Positions 1 to 10,234 of a stretch of 64,000 nt of DNA are shown in pieces. Source of the stretch: Knoxdaviesia capensis (Eukaryota > Ascomycota > Sordariomycetes > Microascales > Gondwanamycetaceae). The position numbers and the translations under genes were made by a program. The notes beneath the pieces are model-generated. The model was not told the DNA's origin. It did not search any database and saw nothing but the letters and a program-made list of their open reading frames with translations. Numbering within the stretch: position 1 is the stretch's first letter; the number at the start of each line of letters is the position of its first letter. Location: the NCBI GenBank assembly GCA_001510575.1, contig LNGK01000005.1:972466-1036465 (forward strand), in the 5' to 3' direction.

Positions 1-1637
1 ACGATGACGAGCCAAAAGTCAACAGTGAAGATTCAGTTGATGATGATCATCATGATCATGATGATCATGATCATGTCGACGAGTTTGGGAAGACAAACAA
101 GCTTCCCCCCGGTGTAGCTGAGTCCGGGAACACCAACGACCTTCCCCCCGGTATGGACGAGTTTGGCCGGCCGATTTCCAACGCCGAAGGGTCTGAGGAG
201 GCCAATGAAGATGATTTTGACGGGGAGCACTCAGCCCACGACTCGTCCGACTTCCACCCTTGGTCTGTTCCCCATGCCAACTCGCCCACCAAAGAACCCA
301 CCTGGCCGTCGACCCTCTGCCAAGGGCCGCCGAAGGTGCCTCTGTATAACCCGCAGATCCCCCTGCAGCTCCCGTCGCAGACCGTTTCGTCGTGGCCGTC
401 CAACAGCTCGACCTCCGTCCGCGTTATCACCGTTGTGCCGTGGCCCAGCCACGTGCCCATCCTGGGAACTCCCCTGATTGCCGTGCTGGTCAACTTGATT
501 GCCCTGTGCGTTATTCTCGGTGGTATCCTGGTCTACCGCTTCTGTCTGTCGCGGCAGGCCCGCGAGTGCCGATCTCGCCGCAGAGCCCGGCGGGAGGCCC
601 GTCGGCGGTTCCAGAAGGAGTCATTGGCGAATTGCACCACGCGTCTGCGCAGCCGCCTTGAGCTGCTGATGGGCAGATTTACTCGCCGCAATTCGTCCTC
701 CGGCGTTGCCGTGAGCGTGTCTGCAGAGTCGACCCGGTCACGGTCGATCTCGGACGCGGTCGCCAAGCTGCACAAACGCTTCTCGCGCGTGCGGCAGTGT
801 ATCTCCGACTTTCGCCAACGCTTCCGCCGCAGCGACGATGCCGAGAAGGGCATGATCCTGCCGACTACCATCCGCCGCTACTGGGGCGAGCACGTGACAC
901 AAACCACCACCAGCCGTCCGGCGTGGGACGCCATCAGCCTGATCTCCACGTCGCCATCGCAGGCCTACACGCCCAGAGTGTCGACGTCGTCCGCGGCGCC
1001 GAGCTCCTCGGCGAGCACCATCTCGCGTCCGGTGTTAACACCTCCCCTATCCCCCACCGTCAGCCTGCCGAACAAAGAGCCGGTGTTCCCGCGGATCATG
1101 TCGCGGTCACGGTCGGTGTCGCCCGAGCCGCGCAGGCACCGGCGGCGGGCGACATCGGACTCGTCCACCAGCACAACCTCCACGCTAGCATCGGTCAACA
1201 CCACGTCGACCACACTCTCGCAGTCGTTGCTGCAGTTCCGCGCGGTGGCGAACATTGTGGACGACATGGTGCTGGCGGAAGAGACGCGGCTGCGGCGGTC
1301 GATCGCCGAGCGCAACGCGAGTCTGCACCAGCTGGGGCAGTCCCCCAGCGGTAGCGGCGCGCGGCCGATGCCCCGGCCAACCATGCCGCTGTCGTCGTCG
1401 CGCGGCGTGATCTCGTCCAACCAGCGCCACGATGCCGGGCCGTACACGTTCTCGGAGTATGACTGCCTGGTGTACGACAGCCCGCCGGCGTACCAGTCCG
1501 ACGACGAGGAGAACCAGACGATGATCCGCACGTCGTTGGAGGAGGCGCTGGTGGTTGACGGCATCCAGTTCCGGCCGGGCGAGCCGAGTTACCGCAATGC
1601 GCGGCGGCACCACCGGCGGATAAGCCATCAGTTCTAG
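1..1637 (+). CDS. Partial single-pass membrane protein with PPxY tail (5' end outside window)
   Basis: The frame is open from the window edge (first full codon at position 3), so the start lies upstream. The ATG at 153 is internal to a repeat and is not a convincing start. 544 residues are visible. In order: an acidic Asp/His-rich stretch (about residues 9-24), three degenerate 13-residue repeats (25-63), a Pro/Ser-rich segment, one hydrophobic membrane segment (about 157-179, rich in Ile/Leu/Val), then an Arg-rich juxtamembrane region and a long Ser/Arg-rich tail. The tail carries a PPAY motif (about 494-497) followed by acidic residues. PPxY motifs are ligands of WW domains such as those of Rsp5/Nedd4 ubiquitin ligases, so a role as a membrane-bound adaptor or substrate is possible, but this is inference. 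No enzymatic domain is recognised. A single membrane pass with the tail in the cytoplasm is likely. It converges on the TatD gene downstream. Confidence 0.8.
   Translation, partial: DDEPKVNSEDSVDDDHHDHDDHDHVDEFGKTNKLPPGVAESGNTNDLPPGMDEFGRPISNAEGSEEANEDDFDGEHSAHDSSDFHPWSVPHANSPTKEPTWPSTLCQGPPKVPLYNPQIPLQLPSQTVSSWPSNSSTSVRVITVVPWPSHVPILGTPLIAVLVNLIALCVILGGILVYRFCLSRQARECRSRRRARREARRRFQKESLANCTTRLRSRLELLMGRFTRRNSSSGVAVSVSAESTRSRSISDAVAKLHKRFSRVRQCISDFRQRFRRSDDAEKGMILPTTIRRYWGEHVTQTTTSRPAWDAISLISTSPSQAYTPRVSTSSAAPSSSASTISRPVLTPPLSPTVSLPNKEPVFPRIMSRSRSVSPEPRRHRRRATSDSSTSTTSTLASVNTTSTTLSQSLLQFRAVANIVDDMVLAEETRLRRSIAERNASLHQLGQSPSGSGARPMPRPTMPLSSSRGVISSNQRHDAGPYTFSEYDCLVYDSPPAYQSDDEENQTMIRTSLEEALVVDGIQFRPGEPSYRNARRHHRRISHQF
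75..191 (+). repeat. Coding minisatellite, 39-bp unit, three copies
   Basis: Three consecutive 39-bp units (75-113, 114-152, 153-191) encode degenerate 13-residue repeats. The first and third begin VDEFG/MDEFG and the first two end in LPPG. The repeat lies in the N-terminal, predicted extracellular or lumenal part of the partial membrane protein. Copy number may vary between strains. Confidence 0.75.
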
Positions 1638-2230
1638 TCACACTGATTTTCGGGTTCCTTGTACAATGCCTCCCAGTGGAGGCCGCCTTCGTCGCGTGCA
1701 GCTGACTTTTTCTTGCTGCTATGTTCGTTATCTTCTGTAGCATTTCTTCTCATTTGTGTGCACATGTAGTAGTGTCCGGCTAGCACACTCGCAGCTGGCC
1801 GATTTCCTTTTGTGTTTTATTCTTTTGGTTAGCGGTACGGGGGTTTTTTCTCGTTCTTTTTTTTTTCTTCTTTTCTTTTCTTTTTGGTTTCTTTTTTTTT
1901 TTTCCTTTTGTCACTTTGGATCTCACTTTCTTGGGCTTTTAACTTAGCGGAAGGGTTCGTTCTTCTTCTGTTTTTTTGCGTCATGTCTTTTGCGAAAGCG
2001 TGAATGTGAAATGAGGGGGAGGAGTACATGGGGGGCCTTTCATTTCAGTGTGGTGCACATACACACATTCTAGATTTTCTAGTATATAATCAAGATATGT
2101 CTCGTACCTTTTGTCGATAGCTGTGTGTTCCGGGATTACATTTGTTTGTTGTAAGTGGCCATGTTGTATTTGAACATGCTAACATGGCCACTATCTACTG
2201 TACAAACCGATGATACGGATAGAGAGACCA
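1638..2230. other. Convergent intergenic region, shared 3' ends
   Basis: It lies between two genes transcribed toward each other. About 1750-1990 is very T-rich on the plus strand, matching the T-rich sense-strand 3' regions of other genes here, so this is probably the 3' UTR of the membrane-protein gene. No ORF with protein-like composition is seen. Confidence 0.5.
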
Positions 2231-3682
2231 TCACTTCACCTGGACAAACCTCTCAAAGTTCCGCGCGAGGATCTCCGCTCCGCGCTGCACGTCCCACCCG
2301 CGCGCCGCACACACCCAGCGCGTGATCCGCTCCAGCGCCGCATCCGACTGCGGGCCGGCCACGTGCAGGTCGCTCTCGACCAGCAGGCGGTCCTCGCGCA
2401 CCGCACGCACAACCTCCCGCAGCTTCTCCTCCGCCGCCGCCGCCGCAGCTGCCGCGCCGGCGGCCTCCGACTGGCCGGCGGTTAGAGGCGAGAGGTTCAC
2501 CGCCGCTGAGAACGAGAAGAACACGCGCGCCGGCACGTGCGGGCGCTGGTACGCGGCGACCAGCTCGCGCGAGCCGCTGAACGAGTGCAGGCAGATGCAC
2601 GCAGGGTAGGTGCGTGTGGCGGCAGACCCGCCGGCCGCCGCCCCGGCGTCCGCATCGCTGTCGGCGTCGGACCCGTCGGACCCGGTCAGCGGCGACTCGG
2701 CGCCGCGCGCGATGTTCCGCCGCTCGCGCCGGTTGGCCACGCGGCGCTCGTGGCCCGCCCAGCCGGCGGCCAGCGCGTCGTGCAGCGCGCCGTGGGCCTG
2801 CACGCCGTGCACACTGACCGCGCAGCGCAGGGCTCCAGCCAGGCGCAGCTGGGCGCGCAGCACGGCGAGCTGGTGCGGGAGGGCCACGCGGAACGGGCTG
2901 AGGCGGCGGCCGTCGCGGCCGCCGGGGGTGGTTGCGGGCGGCGCATCGCCCGCCGCCCCGCCGGGTGTCGCCGCCGGGCGGCCTGGGTCCGCGTGGGTGT
3001 GTTCGGTGGCGGCGGGGGCGGGCGGCAGCGGGATCCGGAAGGCGCGGTCGATCCCGATCTCGCCGACGAGGGCGGCGCGGGCGCCGGTGGTGCGCGCGGC
3101 GGCGATGCGTGCGCGGGTCTCGGCGAGCGCGGTGGAGAGCAGCCGCGGCGGCGGGAGGGCGGCGACGAAGGCGTCGAAGGCGGGGTCGCCGGGCCGCGAG
3201 GGGGCCAGCACGGCCGCATAGTGCGCTGCGTGGAAGTCTGCGTCGATGCTCGCGGGTCCCGCCGGGCCGTCTTCTGGTCCTCCTGCAGCTGCGGTTGCGG
3301 CAGCAGCACCCTCGCAGGGGAACACCGCGGCCTCGTTGCCGGTCACGTCGTCGTGCAGCTGGTGCGAGAACCACGGGTGCCACCCGAACGCGGGGATGAT
3401 GCGCGGCCCACCGCCGCCGCCGCCGCCGGCCCCGCCGGTGGTGCTGCTCGAGCGATGAGAGGCCGCGAGCTGGCCGACGAGCGCCTGGTCCTGCGCGCGC
3501 GTGGCCATGACCACCAGCGTGGCGGCGCGTACGTGCGGCAGCGCGGCCGTTGAGGCTGCCATGGTGTCGGTGGGGTGGCAGTGGGCGTCGTGGATGCCGG
3601 TGGTCCATGGGAACGGCGGGTCCGGGGCGGCGGCGGCGGCGGCCGGGGTGGCGGCGGCGCCGGGGGTGTGGGGTCCGCACAT
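2231..3682 (-). CDS. scn1: TatD-family metal-dependent hydrolase, Scn1-like
   Basis: This single-exon gene encodes 483 aa and resembles the fungal Cut9-interacting protein Scn1 group of the TatD/amidohydrolase family (TIM-barrel metallohydrolases, many with deoxyribonuclease activity). The expected metal ligands are present: an HxH pair at H34 and H36 in DAHCHPTD, E208 in VGEIGID, H292 in SVHG, H366 in CLHSFSG and D438 in VESDLH. A GWHPW motif at about 100-104 is also typical. The start at 3682 places the HxH near the N-terminus, as in homologues. Low-complexity inserts rich in Gly/Ala (82-92), Ala/Pro (220-260), Asp/Ala (335-355) and Ala (408-418) lengthen the protein but fall between the motifs. 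GC content is very high, which creates long spurious ORFs in other frames. The physiological substrate is unknown. The catalytic core appears intact. Confidence 0.88.
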   Translation of the reverse strand: MCGPHTPGAAATPAAAAAAPDPPFPWTTGIHDAHCHPTDTMAASTAALPHVRAATLVVMATRAQDQALVGQLAASHRSSSTTGGAGGGGGGGPRIIPAFGWHPWFSHQLHDDVTGNEAAVFPCEGAAAATAAAGGPEDGPAGPASIDADFHAAHYAAVLAPSRPGDPAFDAFVAALPPPRLLSTALAETRARIAAARTTGARAALVGEIGIDRAFRIPLPPAPAATEHTHADPGRPAATPGGAAGDAPPATTPGGRDGRRLSPFRVALPHQLAVLRAQLRLAGALRCAVSVHGVQAHGALHDALAAGWAGHERRVANRRERRNIARGAESPLTGSDGSDADSDADAGAAAGGSAATRTYPACICLHSFSGSRELVAAYQRPHVPARVFFSFSAAVNLSPLTAGQSEAAGAAAAAAAAEEKLREVVRAVREDRLLVESDLHVAGPQSDAALERITRWVCAARGWDVQRGAEILARNFERFVQVK

Positions 3683-4070
3683 GTCGTTTCGAGCACCGGC
3701 CTTGCAAGCACAGAAGTTTCCCTTTGTTTCTTTCTGTTCTTTTTTCTTTTGCTCTGTACCTAGTCTGAGATCTAGGTGGTCGGTCGCTTATGGCGTCTTC
3801 ACATGTGTGTAATAGTTTGTTCGCGTGATACGTGAGGGCAGACCGGAAATTCAGGCTGTCGTGTGCTGAGGGGCTCTCACAATACGACAGACGAAACTCG
3901 ATGGGTAAGGGTTCTTCTCTTTTTCTCTGTCCCACCACCTGCGGGGTGGTTTCCGCGCTGTACACCCCCCCGAGGCTTAGTGAGACATGCCGCTAAATTT
4001 TAGAGGTGGCCTTAGCACAAACAGCGCCTAACTCGAGCCAGCTCAGTGGACAATACAGCCCCTCCTCGTT

Positions 4071-4113
4071 AAAAAAAAAATAAAAAATAAAAAATAAAAA
4101 TAAAAATAAAAAA
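4071..4113. repeat. A-rich simple repeat (A5-6T units)
   Basis: A run of ten A is followed by TAAAAA-type units over about 43 bp. Confidence 0.85.
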
Positions 4114-4262
4114 GAAACCTGGTAACTTGAACGGCCGCCAAGTCCCCACAGGACCGCAACGGTTGGTTGCTCCTTCCATCCTTGGGTCACTTCCCCCATC
4201 CGGCGTCCGGTCCGGAGACTAGCAACGAAGGTCCGGCTCCGCCATGCGGGGTTTTCAACGTC

Positions 4263-4289
4263 TACCGAGTACCGAGTACCGAGTACCGG
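4263..4289. repeat. Heptamer tandem repeat TACCGAG
   Basis: Nearly four head-to-tail copies of a 7-bp unit TACCGAG, in the region upstream of the TatD gene. Confidence 0.8.
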
Positions 4290-5077
4290 ACAGACCAGAT
4301 TTATGCACACATTTAGGATCTCTTATCTTTTCTGGTTTCAAGTTGACTTTGGGATTTCAGATATCTCCTAGCTCAGAAGCAAGCAGCCAAGCGTAGTCGG
4401 CTTGTAAAAGGAGGGTGTCATATGTATGGCAACTCAGGCATGAGTAGATGGCAAAGAAACATGAACGTAGGATAAGGATAAGTCACATTCTTTATATTTC
4501 ACGGCAGTGCTCCTTTTTCACCTTTGGATTTATTTTATTTATTTACTTCTCCTTTTATGAGATCTAGCTTAAGAGTGTGTGTGAGAACAGATAATAAACT
4601 CTCGGTGCCTTCCCCAGGTCCTAAATCTTTGTTAGGTCTAGAGTTGAGAGAAGAAGCAACGAAGTAGTCGAGAAAGAAATCATAACATAATAGCCCCTCA
4701 CGTAAGCAACCAGACGCGTTTCTAGAGTCCACCAGCCCAAGCAACACAATAACACATAGAAAAAAGAAGAGAGTAAATATTGAGTCTCCTTGCCCAAATC
4801 AACGAGAGTCAGGAGTCAGGAAGAAACCCACAAATGCATTCGCTATGAGGCAAAAAAGAGAAGAGAACAGAAAACAAGCAACAACAAACATACACAGAAA
4901 CAGGTAAAAGCCCCCCAGATCCGTTCCCATCCATCACAAACGCCCCTCAAAGATCTCTATGCAAGTCCGAACTCTTGTGTCTTTTTTGGTTTAGCCCGTT
5001 CTTCCTCCACTGGTCCAAGGATTCCCTAGGTATGTGTCCCCCTCTCCCTAATCAGGCGTGATTCTGACGCAGGCAGT

Positions 5078-8000
5078 TTACTTTCCCGGCGTCGCACTGC
5101 CGCTCGCATTGCGCTGGTGCGCGGGGGTCGCACTGTCAGACTGCGCAGCCGCTGCCGCGGCTGCCACCTGTTGCTGGGCCTGCTGCAGCTGCTGCTGCTT
5201 TTGCTGGAGGTGCTGCGCATGCTGGAGCTGCTGCTTTTGCTGGAGGTGCTGCAGTTGTTGCTGCTGCTGCTGTTGCAACTGAGCCTTCTGCTGCGCGGCT
5301 TGCTGCTGCGCCTGCTGGGGAGTTACCGCCTGGCCCGCCTGCGCTTGCTGCACCTGACCGGCCTTTTGCGCCTGCGGCTGCTGCTGCTGCTGCTGCTGCT
5401 TCTGCGCCTGCGCCTGCGCCTGCGCCATCAGCTGCGCGTGGGCCTGGGCGTGAGCCATCGCATGTGCGTGAGCCTGAACCTGAGCCTGCTGTTGTTGCTG
5501 CTGCTGCTGACGGAGCAAAGCCGCGTACTGGTGCGGGCTCTGGGTCGACGACATGCCGTTAGAAAGGGCCGCCAGTTGCGGAGACACCATGCCGGTGGTT
5601 GCTGCTCCGGATGCTCCGGCCGCCGCGCTCATAGCCGACTGTGAGAAGTTCTGTCTCGCGATCATCATGCGTCTGAGCTCGTTAGTCGCCAGAAGTCGCA
5701 CCTGGTCAGGAGTGGCCGTTGGATTCTGGAGCCGGATTGTCTTCTCGAGGTGGTTGAAAGTTGGCTGCAGTTGAATGGGAATTGCGATCTGGCCCGGCTG
5801 CACCCGCGGAGACGGAACTTGGCCGTTAGCCGCATGGATCGCCGCCGCTGCTGCCGCTGCCGCCGACGGACTGCTAGAGGCACCGTTGATAGACGCCATC
5901 GCCGCCGACGCATTCGCGAGCAGCGCCTGTTGCGACATGCCACTGATTGCATTGCGCATGGGCGGCGATCCTTGCTGCGAGCCGGGAGTTCCTTGGCGCA
6001 TTTGCTGTGCCGCAGCCGCCGCCAACTGGCTCTGAGCCTGTTGCGGAGTTTGCGCCACAGGTTGTTGGGCCTGCGCATGTTGGGTTTGGAGAGGCTGCTG
6101 ATGTTGTTGATGCTGCTGCTGTTGCTGCACTAGTCGTTGCTGCTCCGAAACACGGAGCGCTTGCGCGAGCAGATGAGAGTCATGACCCGGAGCAGACATG
6201 ATCCGGTGCTGTTGTCCAGAAAGCCCAGCCATAGTCGCCGGGGACATTGCAGTCATCCCCGCAGGAAGACCACTTCCAGCAAGTCCATTGCCGGCCGCCA
6301 GGTGAGCCGCCATGCCGTTAAGATTCTGAGGCATTTGCATCCGGGGCCGTGCCTGCGCCGATGCGGCCGCCGCCGCGACCATGGGATTCGGCATTCCAGC
6401 ACGCGGCAGGCCGATTCCGTTGACTGCCGCCTGCGCGGCGGCGGCTGCCATGGCTGCGGCCGCCATCTGATTGCCCGGGACGGGTGTCGCGGCAGCTGCC
6501 AACTGCCCCGCTGTCGCAGCAGGAATGCTGCCAGCCGGAACCGCCTGAGTTTGTCCGGCCTGGGAATTGGCCGATGCCAAGGCCGCTGCCGCTTGCTGCT
6601 GCCGGGCTTGCATGACCTGTCTTCGGTGGGCCTCTTGTCGATGGGCGAGTTGTGTCATACGCTCGGCTAAGGCCTGGTCGCGTTCATATCTCATTAGGCT
6701 GTAATCCCGGGGGGTCTTGGTAGACGGTCGTTGCGGCGGCGGCGGTTCATTCGACTTGCGCGCCGCGGCTGCAGACGCCTGTTGTTGTTGCTTCTGGACC
6801 GTGGACTCGCGCCTCTTAGCCAGCTTCCGCATCGCCTCGATGATGTTCAGATGCTTCTGGTTGCGTCGCCGTTCCACCCGCATCGGAACCGATCCGCGCC
6901 GCTTAGTCGGTGTTGCAGATCCCCCGTTGGCGGCGGCGGCTTGTTGCGCGAGCTGGAACTGGTTCATTAACGTACGCTGGGCGCTCTCGATGCGGTTATT
7001 GTATGTCTTGAAGTACTGCGTCTTCTGCAGGTCGGCCGGCAGACCTTCAATGTTGGACCATCGCTCAAAGCACTCCCACGGAGTGCGACGTTCCGCTCCG
7101 GGCCAGAAGAGAGACTTGGACGAGAGCATGGATGCAATAAGAGACCAGTTGTACGAGTACTCCCGAACAAGCATGCGCAGCTCATCGTCCTCCTGTTGCA
7201 GCCACTGCGACGCCACCCGGTTCTCAAAGAAAGTTGCCGGGGGCATGGGATGTTCAGTGGGAGGTCGGAATTGGTGGCCAATGTAAAGGCGGTCCCGAAC
7301 ATGCTTCATCTCCGGATTGAACAGAGCAACCTCGGTACTAGACGGATCGAGGGCCACCCGCTTGGTGGGCACGTCGAAGTACGTCTTGTCCGACCGGGAG
7401 CCGTGATCATTGTCGTCCGAGTCGGAGTCTTCATTGGCGTAGCCGAACCGCGTGCGCTTCTTAGGCGGCTGCACGTTGGCCACCTTCAACTCGGTCTCCA
7501 CATACTTGCTCAGTGGAAGAGCCGGTCTCTTCCACGTCGCATCGGGATCGACTTCCGGTCCCGACACATCAAATCCTGGCGCCCGCAACGGCTGGCCGTA
7601 CATGGGTAGCTCTTGGAGAAGGCTGTCGGTGGTTGGAGATTGGCGCAGCTCAAACACCACGTCATCCTCTTGTAGGTTGAACAACGCCGATGGCGCGATG
7701 GTGTCCAAGCCAACTGGGTCCTCTGGGTCCTCTTCGGGCAGACCGAGGAGAAACGAGTCATCGGTTGCCGAAGGTTCCGTTTTCAGCATGATCGATTTAT
7801 CCGCAACATCGCCGGCCTGCTCAGACTGGGGAGTGGGCTGGCCAGCGAACTTGGGGGGGATGAATGCGCGCACTTGAAGGGCTTTGCGACCCGCGGGCGA
7901 TGAGTCAACCCAATCAGCACAGTCGGCAGCCAGGTTGCGTGCAACGGCCATCTTCCATTTCCGCTCCTCGCGGAAGTCGGTGCGCATCCACTTCATCTCC

Positions 8001-10234
8001 TGCAGCACCACATCCCAGTGCGAAGGCTGGCGTGTTGGCTCGGGACACCGCTTGGGCTGTCGTAATGTCCACTTATCCGTTTGCTGAAGTTGATACACCT
8101 TACGCAAAATCTTGCAGGCTTGGATATCTTGCAGAGCAATGTTGGCATCGGGTGTCGATATGGTTTTGTGCGATTGGTAGAGAAGATCTTCCACGGGGCG
8201 CATGCTTTTCGACGCCTGGATAAAGGTATGGACGAAAAGGGGTGTGAAGTAGTTATCGCTGGGCAAGAAGCTGCGGTGGTGGTGGACAATCGACTTCTCT
8301 TCCGTTCGTTTGGGTTGTTTGCCAAAGATCACGGTGGAGGATTGGCTTCGATGATGGGTATCTCTCCGTCGGGATCTCGACGCAGGTGACTGTGGCGTTG
8401 ATTCGATGGGGGTTAATTGTTGTTGCTGCGGCTGCGGCTGTTGAGACTGTAGCTGCTGAGGCTCCTGTTGATCCACCTGTCCGGGCTTGGTTGAAGCAGC
8501 CTTGGAAGCCGGCGTGGTACTGATACGAGGAACGCCTCCCAGGATCTCCGTCACGGACTTCTGCTTGATGGCCCCTGATGAGACTCGCGTGATAGCCCGA
8601 CCCGAAGGTGCCGGGGGTGCCGAGCTGGTCTGCGCTGGTTGCTGCTGTTGCTGCACGACAATTCTCGAAGCTGCAGATGCCGGTAGTTGAATCGAACCAG
8701 GAGCGTTTCGTCGCAGCATGCCGGGGGCTCGTTTGTTAGGCGTTGAACCGGGGGTTGAGCGCGAATCGACATCCATCGCATCAGACCGTCCGTCGGGCTG
8801 GGCAGACGCAGCAGCATCGTCGGAAGATTGGGCACCGGCTGTTTGGTCCTTGGCCGGCACCGACGGAGCGTTCATGGAAGAAGTTGGAGCTGACGGAGCC
8901 GAGGGGAGGGCATGCGCAGCAGACTTGGCAGCCTTCATGGCCGATGCAGATGACTCGGCCAGGATTTGAGCCTCGATTCCGGCGTTGACATCGAGCATGC
9001 TCTCGTCGCTGGAGGCAGACACCGAGTCCTTCGGAGGGGCTGTTGGCGCAGCGTCCACGCTGTCGACGTTGGCGACATTGTCGGCTTGGTCGAGATTGCT
9101 CGTGTAAGAGGTGCTGTCGTTCTCAGGGCTAGTGTTTGTCGAAGCATCTTGCGCTGCAGGGGACGTGGTGGTGGCAGCCACGGATTCGGGGGATGAGGCG
9201 ACATCCACACTACGGGAGGAAGCCTCGGCCGGCACGGAGGGGGGAGCAGCATCGGGCCGGGAGGGGGCGGAGGTCGAAGCGGCGGGAGTGGTGAGAGGAG
9301 CCGGCTTTGAGGAGAGACCGGTGGTTCGGGGAGGGTTCAAATTAGAAGAAGCTGAGGGGAGTTTCGATAGTGGCTTTGGTTGAGGTTGTGGTTGAGATGA
9401 GATGTGAGATGAGGGTGACGGTTTCGCGGTCTTGGAGTCATCGTCCGAGGCGTCCGACTTTCCGGAGCTGTTAGCCGGGTCTCGGATGATGGAGTTCTGG
9501 TCCAGGGAAGAGCCTCGCGGAAGGCCGATGGCAATCTTAGCGTCCACCGGCCGTCTCGCGGAGAGAATTGCGGTAGCTCTGGCTATGGAAACATCGCCAT
9601 TAACGGTGAGTTGCGACAGAACAGGTCTGGTGAGATCGGGGTCGAAGACACGAGAGAACGGAATGGAGAGTTTTAGGGTATCGAGGCGTAATCTGGGAGG
9701 GGAATGGATTCCAAGATCGAGGCTTTTGGACCGGCTATAGCGACACACGATGCGAGTTGATGATGGTTAGACAAGACGAACACAGGCCGGCCAAAGCCAA
9801 AACAGAATACAGTGGGGTGAGGCCCTAAAACATAGTGGTGATGCCAAAAAGACAAGAATTTGCCGACGGACAAAAGCCATCCAAAAGCACCACCACCGTC
9901 GAGGAAAAGCCGTCAAAGCAGTTGAGGCATGTCGCAAGCACTTACAGAGATTTGTCGGGCGGTTCATGATGTCGGAGGCCGTTCGTTGAAGACGAGAGGT
10001 CAGGTTTCGTGATGGCATGGCTCAAGAGATGATCGGGCCCGGCAGCTACAGCGAAGCGTTCGCGATGGCGGCGTGTTTTCGACGATGCAATTGAGCTGCA
10101 GCGGGTTAATATTGCAAGATTAGCATCGCTGGAATCGGAAAAATTCGCTCTTTCAACCGAGACGCGTATTACCTTGGTTCATCAAGAGCCGACCTCTGGA
10201 GCCTTGATCGATCGGCAGGCCCGGCCGTATTCAT
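5078..10234 (-). CDS. vid21: Vid21/Eaf1, scaffold subunit of NuA4 histone acetyltransferase
   Basis: The proposed CDS is complement(join(5078..9734, 9946..10095, 10173..10234)), 1622 aa. Exon 3 carries the domains: an HSA domain (about residues 631-681, with HWDVVLQEMKWM and DFREERKWK) and a Myb/SANT domain (about 916-971, ending near WECFERWSNIEG). A Pro/Ala/Ser-rich N-terminal third precedes them, and a long Ala- and Gln-rich tail with polyQ runs follows. This order is that of Eaf1/Vid21, the NuA4 platform; the HSA domain recruits actin/Arp4. The first two exons are my reconstruction: donor GTAATA at 10172, acceptor CTGCAG at 10096 with branch GCTAAT (77 nt); donor GTAAGT at 9945, acceptor CTATAG at 9735 with branch CTAAC (211 nt). 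Phases match at both joins and the total is an exact multiple of three. Without them the start would be the ATG at 9748. It is divergent from spp2. Confidence 0.9.

Larger units (their letters stand above)
3683..5077. other. Intergenic region between TatD and Vid21
   Basis: About 3683-4000 is the probable promoter/leader of the TatD gene (minus strand). The part near 4780-5000 is A-rich on the plus strand and is probably the 3' UTR of Vid21. Between them lie an A-rich simple repeat and a heptamer tandem repeat, listed separately. No gene is supported. Confidence 0.45.

Noticed and set aside
2253..3965. 570-aa minus-strand ORF and 338-aa plus-strand ORF overlapping the TatD gene
   Set aside because: Both are Arg/Pro/Ala-rich shadows of a very GC-rich coding sequence; the TatD frame has all family motifs.
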